DNA of 8,977 bases from an uncultured Flavobacterium sp. (lineage in GTDB: Bacteria > Bacteroidota > Bacteroidia > Flavobacteriales > Flavobacteriaceae): contig NZ_CALFIG010000168.1 of NCBI RefSeq assembly GCF_937876455.1, positions 1 to 8,977 of the forward strand, in the 5' to 3' direction. The position numbers and the translations under genes were made by a program. The notes under the pieces are model-generated. The model was not told where the DNA came from, ran no database searches, and worked only from the letters and a program-made list of their open reading frames with translations. Positions 1 through 6,507 of this stretch are shown piece after piece (the stretch's first letter is position 1; each line of letters begins with the position of its first letter).

Positions 1-2290
1 TCATTCTTGCTCCAAACACGTTTCTAGGAATAACCCAATGCGATAAAGAAAGATTGCTGCCTGTAATATAATTATCTACAGGATAAGCCACTAAATTATC
101 AGGACACACATATGTAAGAATAGCTCCATTATCTCCAGTATAAATAGGGTCTACTGGAGCTGTGGTAGCCATATAAGGACTTGGTAAATTGTATGCAATT
201 GGAGCGTTATACATTACTTGCTGAACAAGTCCCTGAGTCATAATAGTTTTATCGCGCTCAGCTCTTACAATACTAAACCCGCTAATTTTATCAATTAAAT
301 CTGAAGGAATTTCTATTCCATCAATTTTTAAGCCGTTTTGATTTAAATACCAATCAAAATCACCTAAACTATCAACTTGAACGTATTGAGTAAGTGGAGT
401 TGAAATACAATCATCAAATGCAAAGTCACCAATCCATCTTACATAAAAAGGATTTCCTTTTAAATCAAAGAACAAAATGCCAAACCTATATGTTTGATTG
501 CTCCAATATCCTTTTTTAAGAGCTGCTACTGCCGCATTCTTATAGTTCCACTGGTTTGTATCTGCTGTATTGAAGCGTGTTCCATACGGTCTTAAAACAC
601 CACTCTGAGTCGTGTATCCATTTCTATAAACCGCCGGAGAAACAACCGCCGTTCCTGAAGTATTAGCCCAGTTATAAACTGCTGGAACTCCGCGAAAGAA
701 TTGCCCTGCTGTTTGTGCTGGACCATATGCAGTACCGTTATATGTTGCAACCCCTGTAGTTACGACCCATTCCGTGTAAGGCTGTATCCCATTTACTAAA
801 GCTGGGTTATTTGCCGCTAAACCTCCAGCATCGGGAGTTACATTTGAGTTTGAGCCAAATATATTATAACTCATCACATTCTCACACACCTGAGCTGTTC
901 CTGCTGCTCCATATTCCCCTTGATGCGCTCTGATCTTATGCTGAATCTGAGTAAAAGCTATGTTAGAAATATCAAATTCAAATTCAGCTCTCTCCTCAAT
1001 ATTTCCAATAAGAATATAATTCTTATTAGTTGTCATTGTTTTGCACTTCAAAATACTTGCAGGAAACAATGTAATATCACTTATAGTAAGTTCTCCTAAG
1101 TTATTCGACCCAGTATGTGTAATATCCATAGACGTGCCTGTAATAGCTTCATTTGCTATCACATTAATCACTCGCGACACTTCTAAACTTTGGTCAAATT
1201 CCGCCACTGCCACTTCAATGTTAGTAAACGCTTGGTCTATATTATCAATAGTAATTACTACCGACCTTTGGCTGTTAACTAATGTAGTTGAGCTTCCACC
1301 ACCCGTAAAATCAAAGAAAGGATTAGCTGGTGAAGCTGTTACCGTATTGTCAGTACCTACCTGAATAGGAGCTGAACCATAAGACCAGCTTGTATAAATA
1401 CCTTCACTTGGTTTGCTTAATCTGTAAAAATAAATTTTAGTTCCACAATAAACAGAACCAGCACCTAAATTCTTAAATTTAATATTTCCAACGCTTCTGC
1501 TTGGAGTGAAATTCAATAACTGTAAAGGGAAGTATTCCACAACTTTCGCGGTAGCGCCTACCGTAACATCTGTAAAGCTTAAATTTGGAGCGGTTGCAGT
1601 AAATACATTTGACGGTAAGTTAAGCGGAACAGTTCCATTTGTGGGCGCATAATAAACACCACCGCCAGTAGGATACTCTATTATTCCCTCAAGAACCATA
1701 TATTGTTTTCTGTCAACTAATGGTCCTGCTGGCGCAATATAAGTCGAGAAAATAGGGTCTGCAATATTTAATACCCTTGGTTCATTATGATTGTCTGTCC
1801 AATAAATCCTTTGAATTTCCTCAGTTTCAGAATAAGCAAAACCTTCAATTCGGAACATTTGAGAAAAATCTAAGTCTTTGTGTCCGTAAATAGGAGTGTA
1901 TCCGTTATTCACGTTATTAGCAACGGGGAGAGGCGAAATACCTTGCCCGTAATTAACGTAATTCAAAGTTCCAATCTCTCCATATCCTCCACTGCTATCT
2001 GTTTTATTAGTATGAAACACCACCAATTTATTAGGAAAAGAAATCATTCCTATTGCCATCGGCGGTAATTCAAACGTTGCCGTTGCAGGAGTGGTTACGT
2101 CATAATCTAAATAGGGGATGTTAAGCTCAAACATAAGGGTGTTACCCATGCAATCTTTCACAACGAAATTATTACCATCCTGAGATATTAACTGGCAATT
2201 CTTCATGTAACGATAAGTTCCATCCGGCTGATATAATACATTTACATCAGAGGTCATTCCCTTATCAAATCTATTTACAAAATCTCCCAT
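1..2290 (-). CDS. crAss-type tail muzzle (stabilization) protein, N-terminal part
   Basis: An open frame starts at ATG 2290 and runs off the left edge with no stop, giving at least 763 residues; the C-terminus lies outside the window. The N-terminus (residues 4-30) has the pattern FVNRFDKGM...DVN...QPDGTYRY, and residues 162-175 read IYWTDNHNEPRVLN. Both closely resemble the start of the crAss-like phage 'stabilization' protein, shown in Crassvirales structural work to form the tail muzzle, the outer barrel at the end of the short tail through which DNA and cargo pass. The rest is beta-rich, with many Gly, Thr, Asn and aromatic residues and no signal peptide or membrane segment. It begins two bases after the stop of the ring-like gene at 2293, so the two are probably translationally coupled. 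No Shine-Dalgarno sequence is visible. Family assignment is from recalled motifs plus gene order; another large podovirus tail-tube protein is the main alternative. Confidence 0.75.
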   Translation of the reverse strand, partial: MGDFVNRFDKGMTSDVNVLYQPDGTYRYMKNCQLISQDGNNFVVKDCMGNTLMFELNIPYLDYDVTTPATATFELPPMAIGMISFPNKLVVFHTNKTDSSGGYGEIGTLNYVNYGQGISPLPVANNVNNGYTPIYGHKDLDFSQMFRIEGFAYSETEEIQRIYWTDNHNEPRVLNIADPIFSTYIAPAGPLVDRKQYMVLEGIIEYPTGGGVYYAPTNGTVPLNLPSNVFTATAPNLSFTDVTVGATAKVVEYFPLQLLNFTPSRSVGNIKFKNLGAGSVYCGTKIYFYRLSKPSEGIYTSWSYGSAPIQVGTDNTVTASPANPFFDFTGGGSSTTLVNSQRSVVITIDNIDQAFTNIEVAVAEFDQSLEVSRVINVIANEAITGTSMDITHTGSNNLGELTISDITLFPASILKCKTMTTNKNYILIGNIEERAEFEFDISNIAFTQIQHKIRAHQGEYGAAGTAQVCENVMSYNIFGSNSNVTPDAGGLAANNPALVNGIQPYTEWVVTTGVATYNGTAYGPAQTAGQFFRGVPAVYNWANTSGTAVVSPAVYRNGYTTQSGVLRPYGTRFNTADTNQWNYKNAAVAALKKGYWSNQTYRFGILFFDLKGNPFYVRWIGDFAFDDCISTPLTQYVQVDSLGDFDWYLNQNGLKIDGIEIPSDLIDKISGFSIVRAERDKTIMTQGLVQQVMYNAPIAYNLPSPYMATTAPVDPIYTGDNGAILTYVCPDNLVAYPVDNYITGSNLSLSHWVIPRNVFGARM

Positions 2291-2292
2291 AT

Positions 2293-3066
2293 TTATCCGT
2301 TATTCCACCAGCCCCAACCACCAAGAGTTCCTACCATTCCAGTAGCCAAACCAATTCCTGAAATCGGATCATGGAGTTCTGCTACAATATTAGCTCTTTG
2401 GCTTTCAGTTAAAACATTATCTTTTCCTCTTGCGTTAGCGCATTCTCTTTCCCACATTGCTTCGTATTTATTAGCTGAATAGAAATCATCATTTGATTTT
2501 CTTTTCTTTCTTAAGTTATACATCCAGCACATATAATAGGTCAAAGCGCGGACGTGGTTCTCATTAATATTCAAGAACCCATCACAGTCTGTATCATAAG
2601 CTAAATACTGTACAGTCACTTTCTGACCATCCAAATTACTATAGAAAACTATCTTGTTGTTCTGAAGCTCATATTGAACTGTATAATTCCACCAGCTAGA
2701 AGTCCAATTAGAATCATTTGCTGGAGCATCCACGATTATAAAAGAAGGTCCGGCGTTAGTAGCAAAATCAGCGTTATTTAAAGCTGCTGCTCCACACCAT
2801 CTATAGAATAAGTCCGTACAATCACATCCATAATCTCCAAGTAAAGCGCGTTGAACATAAGCGGCATCACTAGGTAAACAAGCTGAACAATTATTAATAT
2901 CAATCACCGCGATTTTTTTAATAAACTGATAACGGGAGCCGATTTCTTTTTCAGCTTCCTCTCCCCAGTTAGCAAATACCATTTCGTCTTTGGCACCTTC
3001 TGTACCACAAAGCTCCATAGCGTTTACTATGGCTGTCTTCATGCTTATCATTTTATTAATTGACAT
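2293..3066 (-). CDS. Neck/ring protein, crAss-like, directly before the muzzle gene
   Basis: This 257-residue protein starts at ATG 3066, overlapping the end of the upstream gene by 11 bases. Its first half is mixed alpha/beta (helix near 8-42, then RYQFIKKIAVIDINNC). Residues 150-215 run from a beta strand (TVQYLAYDTD) into a Asp/Gly-rich turn and two long helices containing basic and aromatic residues (YYMCWMYNLRKKRK, YEAMWERECA). That strand, acidic turn, then helical pair is the layout I recall in ring or head-tail connector proteins of crAss-like and other podoviruses, where stacked 12-mers join the portal to the tail. Position immediately before the muzzle gene supports this. The protein has nine cysteines (20, 60, 63, 81, 83, 91, 161, 180, 209), many for a cytoplasmic phage protein. 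Residues 158-169 match an EF-hand calcium loop. The C-terminus is Gly/Trp-rich (LGGWGWWNNG). Which of the several ring proteins it is cannot be decided. Confidence 0.65.
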   Translation of the reverse strand: MSINKMISMKTAIVNAMELCGTEGAKDEMVFANWGEEAEKEIGSRYQFIKKIAVIDINNCSACLPSDAAYVQRALLGDYGCDCTDLFYRWCGAAALNNADFATNAGPSFIIVDAPANDSNWTSSWWNYTVQYELQNNKIVFYSNLDGQKVTVQYLAYDTDCDGFLNINENHVRALTYYMCWMYNLRKKRKSNDDFYSANKYEAMWERECANARGKDNVLTESQRANIVAELHDPISGIGLATGMVGTLGGWGWWNNG

Positions 3067-3448
3067 GTTCTCTTCTATAGTGTTTATGCGTATTCTCTAA
3101 TTTATCTATTAATGCTTTTTTAAATTTCTTATTTGCATCAAACATTAATAAACTTTTAAATCTTGGCTCAATCATTCTTATATCGTAAATCCATCCTTTT
3201 CTCGGTTCTTTCATTGGACTCATTCCTTTACTAGCCAAACTCTTTATTCCTTTTTTCATATGTATTGGAACCCCTACTACCTCAAGCTTACATCTCTTAT
3301 CCAACATCACTTCTCCTTTTTCAATCAAAGGCTCAAGTATCATTATATCAACCCAATCTTTCCAAAGCTTTCTTATTGTACTTCTATCTATTTTCTTTTT
3401 AAACTTCTTTCTAAATTTCTTCTTAGTCCTATCAGTTACGATAGCCAT
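3056..3448 (-). CDS. Small basic conserved protein of the neck/tail block
   Basis: From ATG 3448 this encodes 130 residues. That start is preferred because AGGAG (3459-3463) lies ten bases upstream, the clearest ribosome binding site in the window, and because the next part reads as a natural N-terminus (MAIVTDRTKKKFRKKF). An in-frame ATG at 3499 and a TTG at 3526 would extend it back into the preceding gene and are less likely. Residues 7-20 are extremely Lys/Arg-rich (KKKFRKKFKKKI), followed by an amphipathic helix (STIRKLWKDWVDIMILEPLI) and a mixed alpha/beta body ending in a basic helix. I recall a similar lysine-rich small protein between ring genes of crAss-like phages but cannot name its function. 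A role as a DNA-binding or neck-associated assembly protein is inference from charge and position. It overlaps the next gene by 11 bases, so it is surely part of the same transcript. Confidence 0.6.
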   Translation of the reverse strand: MAIVTDRTKKKFRKKFKKKIDRSTIRKLWKDWVDIMILEPLIEKGEVMLDKRCKLEVVGVPIHMKKGIKSLASKGMSPMKEPRKGWIYDIRMIEPRFKSLLMFDANKKFKKALIDKLENTHKHYRREHVN

Positions 3449-3458
3449 ATCGTATTTT

Positions 3459-3463
3459 CTCCT
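3459..3463 (-). promoter_or_regulatory. Shine-Dalgarno-like AGGAG before the 130-residue gene
   Basis: The minus strand reads AGGAGAAAATACGATATGG, placing AGGAG ten bases before ATG 3448. Other starts in the window have only A/T-rich leaders, so this site decides between three possible in-frame starts. The spacing is a little long and the site may be chance, because it lies within the coding frame of the longer alternatives. Confidence 0.4.
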
Positions 3464-3479
3464 AGCCTTTTGGTGTACA

Positions 3480-4319
3480 TTACGACTTTTGAGCGTCATC
3501 TTTACTATCGTTTCTTGTATCAACAATCAATCCTTTTTCTACTTGAAATTCTTTACTTAAAATCTCTAAAGTAATTTGACGTGCCATGTCCGCACTTACT
3601 GGATAAGGATAAGTGTCTCTATACGCTACAGCTTGGTCTTCTAAATAAACCTTTCCTGAACCTGTATAAGTAGTCCACGAAGTTCCTGTAAATGTATCGT
3701 TAGCTGAATATGTTGCTGAATTATAAGTCACTGATCCAAATTTAACTATATAAGAAGTGCCGCTAACAATGCTTCCACTTGCTATTGGTTCACTTTGAAT
3801 ATAATAACCATCAGAAGGGTCTGCCAATATCCCAACTACCCTTAACTGTTCCACATTTCTATTTACGTATAACGCAGTATTTATTCGAGAATAAATAGGA
3901 TATTTAGAATAAGGATGAGAGCTTGGAATAAGCCTCCACTGGGCAAGCGAACGATATGAATAATTATTCTTACCACACAATGATATAATCATTTGAATCC
4001 CTAAATCTTGATTTGGACTCTTTGTTGGAAGATTAATTACTTGGGGAATATAAGCTTTTGAAACAGGACAATCATTACACCAACTTACATTCACATCGTC
4101 TGAGATGTTTACTTTATGAAATTGAACTGCTGATAAATCAGTTAACCATGCAGGGTCAATAATATCAGTATCGCCGTATTGTTTAACTATTAACTGTCCA
4201 CGAACTTCATTAATTTTTAATGGAAGCCAATCGTTATTTAACCTACTCTCGTCCGTTACTTGAAACTTAGAGGCTAAGTTTTTTACATCGTCTACTATAT
4301 TTTTTAGAGTGATTGACAT
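3480..4319 (-). CDS. Neck/ring protein, crAss-like, with inserted beta module
   Basis: A 279-residue protein whose ATG at 4319 shares one base with the TAA of the holin gene (TAATG), indicating coupled translation. The N-terminus (residues 5-62) is helical with the pattern DESRLNNDWLPLKINEVRGQLI...DPAWLTDL, which I associate with connector or ring proteins of crAss-like podoviruses; the same pattern of an N-terminal helical pair, central beta strands and a C-terminal helix (242-262) is visible here. A CxxC pair lies at 81-84 (WCNDCP). Residues 181-226 form a Gly/Ser/Thr/Tyr-rich stretch (pattern GSVTYNSATYSANDTFTGT, then TTYTGSG) that interrupts the normal layout and looks like a separate small beta module. 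The tail is acidic and basic (DTRNDSKDDAQKS). It probably sits between portal and muzzle in the virion; identity among the ring proteins is unresolved, and a general tail-assembly protein is the alternative. Confidence 0.6.
   Translation of the reverse strand: MSITLKNIVDDVKNLASKFQVTDESRLNNDWLPLKINEVRGQLIVKQYGDTDIIDPAWLTDLSAVQFHKVNISDDVNVSWCNDCPVSKAYIPQVINLPTKSPNQDLGIQMIISLCGKNNYSYRSLAQWRLIPSSHPYSKYPIYSRINTALYVNRNVEQLRVVGILADPSDGYYIQSEPIASGSIVSGTSYIVKFGSVTYNSATYSANDTFTGTSWTTYTGSGKVYLEDQAVAYRDTYPYPVSADMARQITLEILSKEFQVEKGLIVDTRNDSKDDAQKS
3642..3779 (-). other. Inserted beta-rich module inside the ring-like protein
   Basis: These bases encode residues 181-226 of the 279-residue neck protein. The stretch has alternating strand-forming segments (SYIVKFGSVTYN, SATYSANDTFTGT, WTTYTGSGKVYL) and almost no helix-forming residues. 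The pattern of V-T-Y-N, T-Y, D-T-F-T-G and T-Y-T-G-S-G is one I recall from many unrelated phage virion proteins, which suggests a portable domain. It is bounded by sequence that looks continuous with the ring fold on either side (YYIQSEP before, LEDQAVAYRD after). Confidence 0.45.
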
Positions 4320-4783
4320 TATTTCTTAGCGCGAATTGTTTGATATTTTTCAACTCCACGACTTCCAAAATAAGCCACCACAACCGTAATTAATAAAGTT
4401 TCAAGTAAACTAACATAACTTTCTTTTACTTCAAACGTTATATTTAATGAATCAAAAATGATTATAATAAACGTAAATCCAAGCAATGATAACATGGTTA
4501 GGGGACGAGTATTTTTACTCATCCAGCTATCACTCTCCATGTCAGACTTCCATCGATCAGTGACGGCTGAGTCTTCACTAACAACTTGTTTGGTAGCCTC
4601 TGATAATACATCTAAATTATACTTATTAACCGCGTCCATCACTTTTAATTCATGGGCAGCCTTTTCTTCTGCCGAAAACTTTGATTCATCCACAAGTCCT
4701 GTAATTTCTTTTACAAGTCCAGCGCCTTTTTCGGCAACTTTTCCACTTATAAATCCTAATATTTTTTCTCCTATTCCAGCCAT
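4319..4783 (-). CDS. Holin of the GTA-type 3TM family (PF11351-like)
   Basis: This 154-residue protein starts at ATG 4783, which overlaps the TAA of the lysin gene by one base (TAATG). Residues 4-30 form an amphipathic helix (ILGFISGKVAEKGAGLVKEI), 35-80 a charged helical region, and 81-95 carry the hallmark SDSWMSKNTRPLT that precedes the first membrane span in holins of the gene-transfer-agent type. Two strong hydrophobic segments follow, about 95-112 (LTMLSLLGFTFIIIIFDS) and 125-140 (LLITVVVAYFGSRG), and the protein ends in a basic tail (TIRAKK). Holins of this family collect in the inner membrane and open it at a set time, letting the lysin reach peptidoglycan. Adjacency to the DUF5675 gene supports the role. 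Only two spans are obvious; the N-terminal amphipathic helix may be the third. Confidence 0.8.
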   Translation of the reverse strand: MAGIGEKILGFISGKVAEKGAGLVKEITGLVDESKFSAEEKAAHELKVMDAVNKYNLDVLSEATKQVVSEDSAVTDRWKSDMESDSWMSKNTRPLTMLSLLGFTFIIIIFDSLNITFEVKESYVSLLETLLITVVVAYFGSRGVEKYQTIRAKK

Positions 4784-5214
4784 TATAAATTAGTTTTTTT
4801 TATCGTTATCCAAACTTCTTCTCCTTTTTTTAGAGTGTCGTTGATTAGTTCATTTAATTTCACAAATGCAGTTCTTGAATTAAGAACCTTATCTGTTTCA
4901 TACGCTGTCCCCGGAAGCAAACACCCTTCAGTATCTTCAGGTCGATTTCCTGTATGAATTCTTACCCCTTCATATCCCTCTACCTTAAGCAATAGTGGCA
5001 AATAAACATCATGTCCTGCGAGTTTGCTAAATCTAGCAGATTTAGTTACAATAACTTTATATTTACCATAAGGGATAGCTGTTTTGCCAAATACTTTAGG
5101 CTCGTTTTCGCGAACCTTATCTTCAAGAATAAAACAATTAAAAGCACCATCAATAGAAAGTTCTCCTATTGTTGAATTATCTGTGAATATTTTACGCTCT
5201 AATATTAATTCCAT
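4783..5214 (-). CDS. DUF5675 family protein, putative phage lysin
   Basis: A 143-residue protein from ATG 5214, nine bases after the preceding gene. It matches DUF5675 along its length: N-terminal strands (LILERKIF, STIGELSIDG), the turn FILEDKVR, then TAIPYGKYKVIVTKSARF at 45-62, and the conserved block GVRIHTGNRPEDTEGCLLPG at 83-102. His87 and Cys98 in that block are arranged like the active-site His and Cys of L,D-transpeptidase (YkuD)-like folds, so a peptidoglycan-acting role is plausible though not proven for the family. There is no signal peptide, so export would need the adjacent holin. It sits between an XhlA-like membrane protein and the holin, the usual setting of DUF5675 genes in Bacteroidota phages and prophages. 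Length is typical of the family. Confidence 0.85.
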   Translation of the reverse strand: MELILERKIFTDNSTIGELSIDGAFNCFILEDKVRENEPKVFGKTAIPYGKYKVIVTKSARFSKLAGHDVYLPLLLKVEGYEGVRIHTGNRPEDTEGCLLPGTAYETDKVLNSRTAFVKLNELINDTLKKGEEVWITIKKTNL

Positions 5215-5223
5215 CTATATTAA

Positions 5224-5487
5224 TTAAAAATGTAAATGTTTAATTATTTGCTCTACAAACCATATTAGAAAAGTAACCACACCGCCACCTATCGCCCCTA
5301 TAACCCCAAGTTTGGCTTTTTTTATAGCCTTTTCAGTTTTATACGCAATAACAAATTCACTAAAGTCTTTTTGCAAAACTTTAACTTGAGCTATAAGCCC
5401 TTTTTCTCCAGTTCCTTCATCATTATGTAGATAAAATAAAATCTTATCTACTTTAGTTTTTAATATTTCAACGTCATCGTGGGACAT
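5224..5487 (-). CDS. Small single-span membrane protein, XhlA-like lysis accessory
   Basis: From ATG 5487 this gives 87 residues; a longer form from TTG 5514 would overlap the upstream gene by 41 bases rather than 14 and is less likely. Residues 4-20 and 29-55 are amphipathic helices, probably coiled coil (DDVEILKTKVDKILFYL; LIAQVKVLQKDFSEFVIAYK), joined by a Gly/Glu turn (NDEGTGEKG). A basic stretch (KAIKKAKLG) leads to one membrane span at about 60-83 (GVIGAIGGGVVTFLIWFVEQII). Soluble coiled coil followed by one C-terminal span with a positive inner edge is the plan of XhlA-type hemolysin/holin partners. It directly precedes the lysin gene. An anchoring or spanin-like role is also possible. 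Confidence 0.65.
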   Translation of the reverse strand: MSHDDVEILKTKVDKILFYLHNDEGTGEKGLIAQVKVLQKDFSEFVIAYKTEKAIKKAKLGVIGAIGGGVVTFLIWFVEQIIKHLHF

Positions 5488-5815
5488 AATTATATATGTG
5501 TTTTCTGTATGCAATTAATAATACTATCGTTATCATTATTATATCCGACCAAACAAAATTCGTTATTCCGAAAACCCACCTATCTATCACATCAGAACTT
5601 GAAAATCCGATAAATATATATAAAACTATTTTAAACCATTTTTCATCACTATTAATGCTTAACAAAATAGTCAATACTGTCAAATGAAGAATGTCAGTGC
5701 TTAAGAAATTCCAATTATCAATACTCTCTTTATCACTATCAGGATATACAAAATCACAAATTTGATATTTGCACAACCATAACAACAAAGATATTATTAG
5801 AAACGAAATTCTCAC
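5474..5815 (-). CDS. Small membrane protein with about four spans, lysis block
   Basis: The 113-residue frame uses GTG at 5815, which overlaps the TGA of the preceding gene as GTGA, a classic coupling arrangement; there is no upstream ATG option. Hydrophobic segments are near residues 1-17 (ISFLIISLLLWLC), 41-54 (LHLTVLTILLSI), 60-77 (FKIVLYIFIGFSSSDVI) and 86-102 (DIIMITIVLLIAY). The linkers hold charged and aromatic residues (YPDSDKESIDNW, DRWVFGITNFVW). I know of no named family; similar small multi-span proteins with a D-R-x-x-F-x-I-T motif seem familiar from Bacteroidota phages. Location just before an XhlA-like gene, a lysin and a holin suggests a second holin or antiholin, but this is inference from context. 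Confidence 0.6.
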   Translation of the reverse strand: MRISFLIISLLLWLCKYQICDFVYPDSDKESIDNWNFLSTDILHLTVLTILLSINSDEKWFKIVLYIFIGFSSSDVIDRWVFGITNFVWSDIIMITIVLLIAYRKHIYNYVPR

Positions 5816-6015
5816 AATCCGCCGCCAGTTGCTCCATATTTAATACTAGCCACCCCTTTATTAGGGCAAACTGTATTAATGCCGTTATAAACGCCTTCAT
5901 TCACTGTCTCCAAGTCTACATCTCCAATTTCTTCATTGGAGCTATAACCATCTAAAAGACCGTTTATAATACTAGTATAATGATCTAAAATTTCTTGTTT
6001 TGTTGGATTTGCCAT
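5812..6015 (-). CDS. Unknown 67-residue protein between virion and lysis genes
   Basis: ATG 6015 follows the stop of the 129-residue gene by 23 A/T-rich bases, and the TGA overlaps the GTG of the next gene. I do not recognise the protein. Residues 5-22 form a probable amphipathic helix (TKQEILDHYTSIINGLLDGY), 27-41 are acidic (NEEIGDVDLETVNEG), and the end is Gly-rich (GATGGGL). There is one Cys (50) in NTVCPNKGV. No membrane segment or signal peptide is present. Tight coupling on the downstream side argues it is a real gene. A small virion-associated or regulatory role is possible, but nothing seen supports a specific one. Confidence 0.6.
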   Translation of the reverse strand: MANPTKQEILDHYTSIINGLLDGYSSNEEIGDVDLETVNEGVYNGINTVCPNKGVASIKYGATGGGL

Positions 6016-6038
6016 TGTTTTTAATTTTAAGTTTTTAA

Positions 6039-6428
6039 TTAAACGTATTGAATTTCAATAATCGGAGCTGTTCCCGGATTTGTATTATCATTGTCAGCAA
6101 AACCTGTCACTGCTCTTACGCTAATTCCTGCTGAAAAATATGTTGGTAAAACAAAACTATGAACTTGTGTAGCTCCTATCGCCGCCGTAACCAATGAAAA
6201 TGTAGCTACTGGAGTATCGGATGCTGTAGCTGCGGTTGCTTTGTCATATAATTTCACATAGCAAATACTTGCCGCGCCACTAATCGCACTAATTCTATAA
6301 ACTTTCCCCGGTTTTGCTTTAACCACCTCTCCCGTGCCGTTAGCTGTAATAGTTCTGAAATTTTGAAGAGTTGGTCCGTTAAGGATATTTGTAAGAAGTA
6401 ATATTACTTTTCTAAGTAAATCTGTCAT
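6039..6428 (-). CDS. Small beta-rich virion protein, probable head or tail decoration
   Basis: This 129-residue protein from ATG 6428 opens with a short hydrophobic helix (LLRKVILLLTNIL, 4-16) that could be an anchoring or oligomerisation segment. It continues as an all-beta domain: FRTITANGTGEVVKAK, KVYRISAISGAASICYVKLYDK, TPVATFSLV, THSF-type strand VHSFVLPTYFSAGISVRAVTGF and a final APIIEIQYV. The order of strands, with a Y-V-K-L-Y-D core and a terminal hydrophobic strand, resembles small jelly-roll-like structural proteins found beside head and tail fibre genes in many phages. It follows the fibre gene and its terminator, so it may be made at a lower level or from its own promoter. A weak Bacteroidota -7 box match (TACATTTA, 6446-6453) lies 17 bases before the ATG. 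Function is inferred from composition and position. Confidence 0.6.
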   Translation of the reverse strand: MTDLLRKVILLLTNILNGPTLQNFRTITANGTGEVVKAKPGKVYRISAISGAASICYVKLYDKATAATASDTPVATFSLVTAAIGATQVHSFVLPTYFSAGISVRAVTGFADNDNTNPGTAPIIEIQYV

Positions 6429-6451
6429 GGTATGTAATTTGCTTTAAATGT

Positions 6452-6484
6452 AAATAAAAACGGTGGATTTTTTTACCCACCGCC
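6452..6484 (-). terminator. Rho-independent terminator after the fibre gene
   Basis: Six perfect base pairs (CGGTGG at 6461-6466 with CCACCG at 6477-6482) close a ten-base loop. On the minus strand the stem is followed by TTTTTATTT. It lies 24 bases past the stop of the fibre gene, so it should stop or thin transcripts entering the 129-residue gene. The plus strand shows T's only in the loop, so it works in one direction. Confidence 0.75.
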
Positions 6485-6507
6485 TTATAGTTGTTTTTAA
6501 CAAGTTA

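Noticed and set aside
3449..3526. N-terminal extensions of the basic protein to ATG 3499 or TTG 3526
   Set aside because: They run into the preceding gene, and ATG 3448 has the better ribosome binding site. ATG 3499 remains possible.
3734..3741. TAAATTTG, a second match to the Bacteroidota -7 box
   Set aside because: It lies deep in the coding sequence of the ring-like protein, with no gene start soon after, so it is probably chance in A/T-rich DNA.
5488..5514. TTG start giving a 96-residue XhlA-like protein
   Set aside because: A nearby ATG at 5487 gives a full family-like protein with less overlap.
1041..5687. Plus-strand open frames at 1041-1364, 1880-2068, 3260-3574, 4458-4793 and 5496-5687
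   Set aside because: Each lies inside a well-supported minus-strand gene, has no recognisable domain and reads as low-quality composition. They are antisense shadows.
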